Assembly: GCA_016782355.1 (NCBI GenBank)
Contig: JADHYP010000026.1
Location: 1 to 11,922, forward strand
From: Candidatus Syntropharchaeum sp.
GTDB lineage: Archaea; Halobacteriota; Syntropharchaeia; Alkanophagales; Methanospirareceae
Reading direction: 5' to 3'
DNA: 11,922 bases
Below the pieces are notes generated by a model. That model did not search any database. It was given only the letters and a program-made list of their open reading frames with translations, and was not told the origin of the DNA. Positions 5,904 to 11,922 of the stretch are shown one piece after another (position 1 is the stretch's first letter; the number at the start of each line of letters is the position of its first letter). The position numbers and the translations under genes were made by a program.

Positions 5904-7106
5904 ATGAATCATCGGATTGCCATCATTTTAGCGCTGATTATTGTAATTGCAGCACTCGCACCTGCGATAGCTGCATCACCCATAATCAGCATTGGCTCCT
6001 ATACCGCAGAAGTAAGTTCAAACGTAATAGTCCCGGTCAAGATAACAAATGCGAGTGCGGTTGCTGGCGGCTCCGTAAAAATAACTTTCAATCCCGCAAT
6101 TGTTAACGTTCAATCAGTAACTCCCGGCGACTTCGGCACACTAACAAGCAACATAAATAATGCAAACGGCTCTCTGCGTGTTGCAGCGTCAAGAGTAACC
6201 ACTATCGGTATAGATGAGGCGATTCTGGCAAACATCTCCTTTTTAGGTATGTCAGAAGGCTATACCGCACTGAACATACAAAATGCAATTCTGAACTTCG
6301 AAGATGGGAATGCGACAACTCCAGAAACGTCAGACGGCAGCATTAATGTTTATGTTTACAACAATAACAATGCTTCTCCAACCCCAACCCCAACCCCAAC
6401 TCCTTCACCCTCACCTTCTCCATTCCCTGATGATACCGAAACTGATACAGGTGCAACTGCCGAATCTGGCTCCGGCTCTGGATCACCGGGTGGTCATGAC
6501 TACGCAGATTCCGCTACTACCGGTGAAACTGAAAACATCACCCTCGCATCATCCAACGCCAACGAGGTCAATGCACCTCTGTCAATCACCATCGGCTCGT
6601 TCACCACTTATGTAAATACAAACGTAACAGTTCCAATCGAGCTATTAAACGCAAACGACATCGCCGGCGGTTCTGCAAAAATAACGTTCAACCCAACCAT
6701 AGTTATCGCAAAAGAAGTCCTACCCGGTGACTTCGGCACGCCAATAGCGAATATCAATAACTCTGCGGGCTTCGTTTATATCGCTTGTGCATCACCTACC
6801 GCCGTGGGAAAAGAGACTGCGAAGTTAGCGAGCATAGCGAGCATCACATTCGAGGGGCTATCAGAAGGTCTTTCTTCGCTGGATATTCAGGATGCTACGC
6901 TTAACGACGAACATGGCTCCCTTATTACACCGGAAACAACGTCAAACGGCGAAATTAATGTTGGTGCTCGCACACGCACACCGTCGCCACCACATCTCCC
7001 TGCTGCTGATTCCACTACTACAATAATAGCCTTGTTCGCTTTCTCTGCGATAGTTATAGCACTGATATATATAATAGGGAACTATAAATTAAAAAAGAAA
7101 AGTTAA
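5904..7106 (+). CDS. Membrane-anchored two-cohesin protein, second copy
   Basis: This 400-residue paralogue of the 740-1897 product has the same order. It has a signal peptide (about 1-24), cohesin 1 (about 26-149), a linker with Thr-Pro and Ser-Pro repeats (158-175), cohesin 2 (about 225-352), a transmembrane helix (about 371-392) and a KLKKKS tail. ATG 5904 follows GGTGA (5892-5896) by seven bases, and the homology with the first copy begins here. The frame stays open upstream to 4428 only because it runs antisense to the toxin-antitoxin genes. Cohesin 2 and the linker are almost identical in DNA to the first copy, while cohesin 1 has diverged. A 9-base tandem duplication near 6829-6846 (encoding SIA, then SI) is absent from the first copy. 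Its presumed role is as a surface dock for dockerin proteins. Confidence 0.9.
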   Translation: MNHRIAIILALIIVIAALAPAIAASPIISIGSYTAEVSSNVIVPVKITNASAVAGGSVKITFNPAIVNVQSVTPGDFGTLTSNINNANGSLRVAASRVTTIGIDEAILANISFLGMSEGYTALNIQNAILNFEDGNATTPETSDGSINVYVYNNNNASPTPTPTPTPSPSPSPFPDDTETDTGATAESGSGSGSPGGHDYADSATTGETENITLASSNANEVNAPLSITIGSFTTYVNTNVTVPIELLNANDIAGGSAKITFNPTIVIAKEVLPGDFGTPIANINNSAGFVYIACASPTAVGKETAKLASIASITFEGLSEGLSSLDIQDATLNDEHGSLITPETTSNGEINVGARTRTPSPPHLPAADSTTTIIALFAFSAIVIALIYIIGNYKLKKKS

Positions 7107-7126
7107 TAAAGAGTGTGATAAATAAT

Positions 7127-7686
7127 ATGATGAATGTGAGAACAAGGACGCGATACGGATATACATCTACGAGTTTTTCATTCCTAATTTTGTTATTTGG
7201 TATTGGTGTCGCCTTAGCCGTTTCTCCTGTTGGTGCCGCGGATGCAGAATCCGCAGCGATTAACATCGGCTCGTTCACCACATACGAAGGTTCAAAGGCA
7301 TCGCAAAAGGTATTACCTCGTTAAATATCATGAATGCATATTTTAATTACGTAACTGGCACTCTTTTCTTTCCTGAAACGTCAGACGGCACGATTGATGT
7401 GACCTCGGCACCGTCACCCTGTTTCATCGCGACTGCTGCCTATGGCACTCCTTTACACGAAGATATAGACGTTCTGCGTGACTTCCGAGACCAATATCTG
7501 ATGACAAATCCGGTCGGGAGAACGTTTGTTAATGTTTATTATTCCACGAGCCCACGAATTGCAGATGTTATCAGAGAGAACGAAGGATTGAGAACAGTCA
7601 TAAGAGAAGGATTGGTTAAGCCGCTGGTTTATATCTCGAGGGTTACCTTAAAAAGAAGAGTATTAACTGGCTGTTCGATAGATTAA
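7127..7686 (+). pseudogene. Broken secreted cohesin protein with CFI-box C-terminal domain
   Basis: The start and signal peptide (FSFLILLFGIGVALAVS) match the large cohesin gene at 1915. The first frame reads [10 protein letters not shown], then runs into a stop at 7324. From about 7289 the next frame carries the end of a cohesin ([13 protein letters not shown], then [12 protein letters not shown]) and a C-terminal domain ([20 protein letters not shown], then [17 protein letters not shown]) that I recognise as the CFI-box type found at the ends of secreted proteins. Compared with the intact gene, about 223 bases are missing between two AGGYTCRAA words, which also shifts the frame. ATG 7330 has no ribosome site, so the 118-residue downstream ORF is probably a remnant. 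Confidence 0.8.
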
Positions 7687-8203
7687 TGGAGAAGGGAGGT
7701 GAAAGGGGTGCATTATATGTTCACATACCATTCTGCACTGGCAGGTGCACCTTTTGCATTCTCAAAAAGGAGTCCACTTCAGGAAATACGCTGAAATACG
7801 TGAACTCGGTTCTGGACGAAGCGAAAGAGTGGAGCGATTACTTTTCACACGTAGAAACCATATATGTAGGCGGCGGGACTCCCACATCTCTTTCCTCAGA
7901 AGATCGCAGATTCAATACGGAAGGATAGATATTGAAGAACCGAGGAGAAGGTGGGGCTTTGACCCTCTTGATGCGTTTGGCAAGACCATAGAAAAATGTC
8001 GGGATAGAGGGGAGATGATAATCGGGAAGAATGTAATCGAGCTCACCTTTGAGGGTATGTTCTGGGCAAATACTACTGGTGCAGAGATGGCGGTGGAATA
8101 TTTGTATGAGAGGAAGGCGAAGCGAGGAGAACTCGTGAGTCTCGAAGAAAGGAGTTCTAAAATTGCAAAGGAAATTATGCTTAGTAAGATAAGAAGTAGG
8201 TGA
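7686..8203 (+). pseudogene. Gutted HemW-like radical SAM gene
   Basis: The first frame (7686-7928) encodes the N-terminus of a coproporphyrinogen-oxidase-like radical SAM protein: LYVHIPFC, then the CxxxCxxC cluster motif in CTGRCTFC, and YVGGGTPTSL. It then stops. The remaining 3' part, in another frame up to 8203, resembles the family's C-terminal region (WGFDPLDAFGKTIEKCRDRG, then IELTFEGMFWANTTGAE). Intact HemW-type proteins have about 380-400 residues. Here about 75 plus 100 remain, so roughly 200 residues are lost with a frame change near 7900. The start overlaps the stop of the preceding remnant (TAATG), suggesting the two were once coupled. No function is expected. Confidence 0.75.
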
Positions 8204-8212
8204 AGAACACTT

Positions 8213-8234
8213 AACCGAAACCATCGGTTTTTAT
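8213..8234 (+). terminator. Probable terminator after the radical SAM remnant
   Basis: AACCGA (8213-8218) pairs with TCGGTT (8224-8229) around a 5-base loop and is followed by a short T-rich run. The right arm can instead pair with 8267-8274 downstream. Confidence 0.5.
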
Positions 8235-8239
8235 CCCAA

Positions 8240-8258
8240 AACCTAACTTTTTTAGGTT
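8240..8258. promoter_or_regulatory. 19-bp palindrome upstream of the iron-transport operon
   Basis: AACCTAA (8240-8246) and TTAGGTT (8252-8258) are perfect inverted arms with a 5-base spacer. The words CCTAACTTT and TTTTTAGG recur at 8302-8310 and 8278-8285. DtxR-family metal regulators bind 19-bp palindromes built from TTAGG and CCTAA halves, although their usual box has the arms in the opposite order. An operator for iron control is therefore a reasonable but unproven reading. A possible TATA box is TTTATAAT at about 8308-8314. Confidence 0.4.
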
Positions 8259-8335
8259 CTTTTCGCAAAACCGAATCTTTTTAGGGTAGGGTTTTTGTAT
8301 TCCTAACTTTATAATGGAAATAGAGGATAAAAGAA

Positions 8336-9043
8336 ATGAAACTATTAAACGAAGTCGAGCCGGAGGTAAAAGTAGCGGTAAAGAAAATAGACGGCGGTTT
8401 AGAAGTCAAAGGGCATCTGGAGGAATTAGGCGTTGCAGAAGGAACGGAACTTACAGTGGTAGCCACTGAGCCTGTGCACATGCACGTAGGACCTATTTCA
8501 CTGAAAGCAGCAGGAAGAGAAGCAGTCATAGCTCGTGGATGGGCAGATAAAGTGTATGTGGAGAAAGAAGGCGAGACGCTCCCTCTTTTAAGACTTGAGA
8601 ACGGTGATAAGGGAACGGTAAAAACAATTGAAGGGGGAAAGGTTTTTGAGGGTTATCTTTCTGGACTTGGCATTGAGAAAGGAAGCGAAGTCGAGTTCTT
8701 ACGTCATCTCCCTGACGACACCTTGGTATTGAAAATAGACGACAAGGAGATAACGATGGGCGAAGGTCAAGCATCGAAGGTGCTGGTAGAAAAGGAAGGA
8801 AAACCCATCCAGATAAACTATCTAAAAGAAGGCGAGCACGCGAAGATAAGCAAGGTAATCGGTGGAACCTCGCTTAAGGACAAATTTGAACAAATGGGCG
8901 TAGCGGAAGGTAAAGAGATAATGTTGGTCAAGAAGGAGATGCCTGCACCCGTTCCAAAAAGAGGAACTTACGTACTTGCGAAAATAGGTGAGCAGTTAGT
9001 AACTATCGGACACGGGCTTGCAAAAAAGGTCCGGGTGGAATAA
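8336..9043 (+). CDS. Protein with three tandem FeoA domains
   Basis: This 235-residue cytoplasmic protein contains three SH3-like FeoA units, at about 2-77, 81-153 and 157-235. Each has the family pattern: a start like LKEGEHAKI, a turn like FEQMGVAEGKEI, and an ending like IGHGLAKKVRVE. FeoA normally has about 75 residues with one unit and assists the FeoB iron transporter, perhaps by binding its GTPase. GAGGA at 8323-8327 lies eight bases before the ATG. It is the first gene of the feo operon and is followed by two further FeoA genes. No metal-binding cluster is obvious. The triple form could act as a built-in trimer, which is inference. Confidence 0.85.
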   Translation: MKLLNEVEPEVKVAVKKIDGGLEVKGHLEELGVAEGTELTVVATEPVHMHVGPISLKAAGREAVIARGWADKVYVEKEGETLPLLRLENGDKGTVKTIEGGKVFEGYLSGLGIEKGSEVEFLRHLPDDTLVLKIDDKEITMGEGQASKVLVEKEGKPIQINYLKEGEHAKISKVIGGTSLKDKFEQMGVAEGKEIMLVKKEMPAPVPKRGTYVLAKIGEQLVTIGHGLAKKVRVE

Positions 9044-9064
9044 AATTGAATTGCGGTGATAAAA

Positions 9065-9355
9065 ATGGAGGAGGAGTGTGTGAGCGAGGAGATGGAAGAA
9101 GAGAAACGTGGTTTTCTAAACAACAATTACGGTGATACGATGCCATTAAGCCGGTTGAATCCCGGTGAACTGGGAAGAATCATGGCAGTGGAAGGCGGTC
9201 GTGGTATTCGCCAGAAGTTATTCCTTCGTGGTTTATTTGAAGGCAGTGTTGTTCGAGTGATTTCCTGTTACGGACCTGTTACCGTTGAGGTGGATAGAAA
9301 CACGGTATCCATAGGTCGTGGGATGGCGCAAAAAGTCATGGTGAGGAGGATGTGA
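9065..9355 (+). CDS. feoA: FeoA-family protein with acidic N-terminal extension
   Basis: This 96-residue protein is the most typical FeoA here: MPLSRLNPGELGRIMAVEGG, a turn with LFLRGLFEGSVVRVI, then VEVDRNTVSIGRGMAQKVMV. Residues 1-25 are an extra acidic stretch containing one Cys. The start at ATG 9065 follows GGTGA (9055-9059). A GTG at 9056 lies inside that site and was rejected. Its stop overlaps a possible GTG start of the next gene. Confidence 0.85.
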   Translation: MEEECVSEEMEEEKRGFLNNNYGDTMPLSRLNPGELGRIMAVEGGRGIRQKLFLRGLFEGSVVRVISCYGPVTVEVDRNTVSIGRGMAQKVMVRRM

Positions 9356-9360
9356 AAGTA

Positions 9361-9585
9361 ATGGAGAAGAAGCTGAGCGAAATGGATTTTGATGAAGAAG
9401 GAACGGTGAAGGAAATAGAGGAGAATTTAAAGAAGCAAGTAGCAGGTATGGGCATCAGGGAAGGTAAAAACGTAAGAATGGCGACAAAGCAGCCCATAAA
9501 AGGACCCGTGGTGGTAGAAGTTGACAAATCGTTTACATCTTTAGGATTGGGCATAGCGGATAAAATAGTGGTTGAGGTGGAATAG
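9361..9585 (+). CDS. Second single-domain FeoA-family protein
   Basis: This 74-residue protein consists of one FeoA unit (MDFDEEGTVKEIEE, GMGIREGKNVRM, VEVDKSFTSLGLGIADKIVV). ATG 9361 lies 11 bases after GGAGG (9345-9349). A GTG at 9352, overlapping the upstream stop, is only two bases from that site and less likely. The gene ends four bases before the FeoB GTPase gene, whose ribosome site lies inside its 3' end, so translation of the two is probably coupled. Confidence 0.82.
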   Translation: MEKKLSEMDFDEEGTVKEIEENLKKQVAGMGIREGKNVRMATKQPIKGPVVVEVDKSFTSLGLGIADKIVVEVE

Positions 9586-9589
9586 AGAA

Positions 9590-10132
9590 ATGAAAATCTT
9601 ATTGATGGGGCATCCGAACGTAGGAAAAAGCGTTTTCTTCAACCGGCTAACGGGTGCGAAAGTGCTTGAGTCAAATTATCCGGGAACGACAGTGGATTTC
9701 ATGAAAGGCTGGATGCGTCTGGAGGGCGAGGATGTCGAGTTAATAGACGTGCCGGGAGCATTTTCCTTAGAGCCGAAGGATAGGGCGGAAGAAGTGGCGG
9801 TGAAAATGCTTGCGGAAAATAAGGACTCTGTGATTGTATGCGTGCTCGATGCTTCAAAAATAGAGCGTGGTCTTTACTTAGCTTTGGAAATCATTGAAAA
9901 GGGTTATCCGGCTGTAGTAGCGTTAAACATGTGGGACGTTGCCGAGGACAAGAATATAAGAATAGACGTGGAGAAATTGGAGCGAATTCTTGGTGTGCCC
10001 GTAGTGCCGACGACGGCGATAAGTGGGGAAGGATTCAAAGAGCTCGTTTCAAAGATAAAAGAAGCGGCACCGGTGAAGATAGAAAAAATTATCGAAAGTG
10101 CAGGAGGTAGAGAAAGTGCCGCTGTCAGTTGA
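9590..10132 (+). CDS. feoB: FeoB GTPase domain as a separate protein
   Basis: This 180-residue protein is the cytoplasmic G domain of the ferrous iron transporter FeoB. G1 is GHPNVGKS (residues 7-14), the G2 threonine is in YPGTT (30-34), G3 is DVPG (53-56), G4 is NMWD (113-116) and the G5 region is TTAISGEG (141-148). GTP binding and hydrolysis would control the permease encoded next. The start at ATG 9590 follows GAGGTGG by nine bases. The TTG at 9572 is in frame but unsupported. Normally this domain is the N-terminus of one FeoB chain of about 650-780 residues. Here it ends by a stop at 10132, just after the G5 region, and most of the usual helical linker is missing or shortened. Confidence 0.88.
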   Translation: MKILLMGHPNVGKSVFFNRLTGAKVLESNYPGTTVDFMKGWMRLEGEDVELIDVPGAFSLEPKDRAEEVAVKMLAENKDSVIVCVLDASKIERGLYLALEIIEKGYPAVVALNMWDVAEDKNIRIDVEKLERILGVPVVPTTAISGEGFKELVSKIKEAAPVKIEKIIESAGGRESAAVS

Positions 10133-11372
10133 TGCGCGATGGGATTTGATAGATAAAATATCAAAACAAACGGTGGAGTTTGGTGCGCGTAAACATACAT
10201 TGAAGGATGCAATTGCGGAACTTACCGTTAAACCGCTGACCGGAATACCGGTTGCAATTGCGGTTATATACGGTTTTTGGTCTTTTTTCTGCGATTTCGC
10301 AGGCACCCTGTTTACCGATGGCTTCATGGTCAGGCTTTTCGATGAGCACTGGCTGCCGTGGCTGCAGTCAGTTTTCCCCGGCGGGTTAAAAAACCCGTTC
10401 TATGCACTCATGGTAGATGCAGGGCATATAGAGGGCGGAGTGCTTGTAGCCTCGGACAATTGCTTTGAGGCTTTTGGTGTGCTTACCAGCGGTTTTTTCG
10501 TTGTTTTTGGCGTAGTTCTGTGGGCAGTACTGGCGTTTTATCTGATGTTTGCAATATTGGAAGATGCAGGCTATTTGCCAAGACTGGCTGTTCTCGTTGA
10601 TACGGTATTGCACAAAATAGGTTTGCACGGCTATGCGATTGTGCCCACTTTCCTTTCCTTAGGCTGCAATGTTCCGGGAGTAACGGCAACGAGACCACTG
10701 GAAACGAGGAAACAAAGGTTCATGATGATGACTTTGTTAGCGATATTCGTTCCCTGCGGTGCGCAAATAGGAATTATGCAAGATTTAGTTCCCGAGATGA
10801 TGGGCTGGATTTTCTTGACTTTAGCCATAGGTTATCTGGGCTTTGGATTCATCCTTAACAAAATCGTGCCTGGGAAGTCGCCAGAGCTCATAATGGACGT
10901 GCCGCCGTATCAAATGCCAACATTGAGAAATATCGTAAGGAAGTTGTGGATAAGGACTTCGCGTTTTCTCATCGTTGCGGTTCCTTTCGTTCTATTAGGC
11001 AGTATAATTGTTGGTCTTATGTACCTGACTGGAGCGATGGATTGGCTGGCGGCTGTATTGGGTCCGCTGCTAATGGGGTGGTTTGGCGTGCCATCAGAAA
11101 CGGTAGCGCCGTTAATAGCGGGCTTTCTCAGGAAGGACCTGGCAGTGGGAATACTCGGTGGTCTTATGGAGCAGGGGATAATGACTACTTTTCAGGTGTT
11201 CACATCCGTGATTTTGCTTTGCATCTACTTCCCGTGCTTAGCGACATTCGCACTGATGTTGAAGGAAGAGAACGGGAAAGAAATTCTGGGCAGCCTCGCT
11301 TCGCTTGTAGCGATGGTCTTTGTTTACGGGGGTTTGATACATTTAGTAGGAATCATGCTGGGGGTGGCGTGA
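10116..11372 (+). CDS. feoB: FeoB membrane permease as a separate protein
   Basis: This 418-residue inner-membrane protein carries the FeoB transport core. After a short cytoplasmic lead (PLSVDARWDLIDK) come hydrophobic segments at about 42-64, 126-148, 203-248, 283-325, 361-382 and 391-415. Gate-type motifs are visible: GCNVPG (183-188), PCGAQIG (213-219) where many FeoB have PCSAR, GFLRKD (336-341) and YFPCLATFAL (371-380). It would carry Fe2+ across the membrane under control of the separate GTPase. The GTG start at 10116 has a strong AGGAGGT (10102-10108) seven bases before it and overlaps the GTPase gene by 17 bases in another frame. That supports a real split over a chance frameshift. 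Confidence 0.88.
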   Translation: MPLSVDARWDLIDKISKQTVEFGARKHTLKDAIAELTVKPLTGIPVAIAVIYGFWSFFCDFAGTLFTDGFMVRLFDEHWLPWLQSVFPGGLKNPFYALMVDAGHIEGGVLVASDNCFEAFGVLTSGFFVVFGVVLWAVLAFYLMFAILEDAGYLPRLAVLVDTVLHKIGLHGYAIVPTFLSLGCNVPGVTATRPLETRKQRFMMMTLLAIFVPCGAQIGIMQDLVPEMMGWIFLTLAIGYLGFGFILNKIVPGKSPELIMDVPPYQMPTLRNIVRKLWIRTSRFLIVAVPFVLLGSIIVGLMYLTGAMDWLAAVLGPLLMGWFGVPSETVAPLIAGFLRKDLAVGILGGLMEQGIMTTFQVFTSVILLCIYFPCLATFALMLKEENGKEILGSLASLVAMVFVYGGLIHLVGIMLGVA

Positions 11373-11375
11373 AAA

Positions 11376-11819
11376 ATGAAAGAAGGAGAAGAGAAATTCG
11401 GACAGATATATTTCGCAGTTTTAGGTGTAGTAGCATTAGCGTTTGGAGTTGCGGAACTGATAGCAAGTGCGGGTGAGGGATTTACGTGGGGGATTTTAGA
11501 TTCTTCAGGGGCTTCAGACCCCATGTTCCTGCCGTGGAAAGCGATAATTCTTCTCGCTGCGGGTCTGTTTTATTTAAGCAGCGTGAATAACTTCGCAGAG
11601 GTACATCAACTGGCAAAGGCAGTGATGGCGAGCATAATGATATGGATAGTGGCGGGAATGGCGATATGGGCGAGAATAGCGAGTTCTATCCCGGGCGAAG
11701 AGACGTGGTTTAACAACTTAGAAGGGTTTTTAGCAAGTTATGCACCACCGTATTGCCCTGAGATGTTTTTGCTGCTGTTCTCGCTTGTGATAGTCTATTA
11801 TATTTTGAAGGAGGAGTGA
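11376..11819 (+). CDS. Four-helix membrane protein of the feo operon, unrecognised
   Basis: I do not recognise this 147-residue family. Hydrophobic segments lie at about 12-32, 51-70, 80-102 and 128-144, so four membrane helices are likely. A loop between helices 1 and 2 (EGFTWGILDSSGASDP) and one between helices 3 and 4 (PGEETWFNNLEGF) would face one side. One Cys occurs, in APPYCPEMF. The ATG is three bases after the FeoB stop, with GGGGTGG eight bases before it, so it is the last tightly packed gene of the operon. An accessory role in iron transport is inferred from position only. Confidence 0.75.
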   Translation: MKEGEEKFGQIYFAVLGVVALAFGVAELIASAGEGFTWGILDSSGASDPMFLPWKAIILLAAGLFYLSSVNNFAEVHQLAKAVMASIMIWIVAGMAIWARIASSIPGEETWFNNLEGFLASYAPPYCPEMFLLLFSLVIVYYILKEE

Positions 11820-11828
11820 AACAGGGAA

Positions 11829-11922
11829 ATGAAAAATGCGAAGTGCAAAGTGCAAAAATCAAAAGCAGTAGCAATCGTGATACTGGCTTTGCTGGCATTA
11901 TCTACGGCGGTTATTTCCGTTG
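11829..11922 (+). CDS. Start of a secreted or membrane protein (3' end outside window)
   Basis: Only 31 residues are visible: a basic start (MKNAKCKVQKSK) followed by a hydrophobic stretch (AVAIVILALLALSTAVISV), as in a signal peptide or first membrane helix. The first 28 bases resemble the non-coding repeat at 4543-4570. GGAGG at 11810-11814 is somewhat distant, and AGGG at 11823-11826 is too close, so the start is not certain. Confidence 0.5.
   Translation, partial: MKNAKCKVQKSKAVAIVILALLALSTAVISV

Noticed and set aside
6370..6425. Short tandem repeats CCAACCCCAAC as a repeat element
   Set aside because: They encode the Thr-Pro/Ser-Pro linker of the cohesin protein and are explained by coding.
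7745..7915. Open frame running in the second frame under the radical SAM N-terminus
   Set aside because: This part is a shadow of the real frame with the Cys cluster. Only its continuation after about 7915 carries family-like sequence.
10098..10132. FeoB split as a simple sequencing frameshift
   Set aside because: A strong AGGAGGT sits seven bases before GTG 10116 and the overlap is compact, as in coupled genes. Not excluded, but the less likely reading.

Overview
The window looks archaeal. Shine-Dalgarno sites are GGTGA or GGAGG, TATA-like boxes precede the reverse-strand genes, and the secreted proteins combine cohesin, dockerin, CARDB and DUF3344-like modules, a set I know mainly from Archaeoglobus, methanogens and the methane-oxidising ANME relatives. 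I infer a euryarchaeon of the methanogen/ANME/Archaeoglobi group. The sequence alone does not fix the genus. No tRNA, rRNA or CRISPR array was seen.

Left part (1-4610): the tail of a dockerin gene ends at 145 and is followed by a hairpin terminator. An operon then starts at 333. It holds a small ORF that looks like a fusion of a DUF5678-type N half and a retropepsin-type C half, a membrane-anchored protein with two cohesin domains (740-1897), and a large secreted protein with two cohesins, CARDB, a DUF3344-like region and a conserved C-terminal module (1915-4515). A second copy of the same terminator type closes it.

Middle part (4611-8235): a reverse-strand toxin-antitoxin island (RelE-type toxin, its antitoxin, and an orphan paralogous antitoxin) lies between two copies of a leader repeat (about 4617-4677 and 5823-5875). 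A second copy of the two-cohesin anchor gene follows (5904-7106). After it comes a broken partner gene, a cohesin remnant with a CFI-box C-terminal domain, frameshifted by an internal deletion, and then a gutted HemW-like radical SAM gene. The cohesin pair is thus duplicated, with one copy decaying. Small hairpin repeats are scattered through this region and have entered coding sequence at least once.

Right part (8236-11922): after a stretch of nested inverted repeats comes a tight iron-transport operon. It has one protein with three FeoA domains, two single-domain FeoA proteins, a FeoB split into a separate GTPase and a separate membrane permease with overlapping reading frames, and a four-helix membrane protein I do not recognise. 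The window ends inside a gene that begins with a signal peptide.

How the parts may work together: the anchored cohesin proteins could hold dockerin-bearing proteins, such as the one at the left edge, on the cell surface, in the manner of a cellulosome scaffold. The cargo is unknown. The Feo operon is a separate ferrous-iron uptake unit, unusual for its five FeoA domains and split FeoB.
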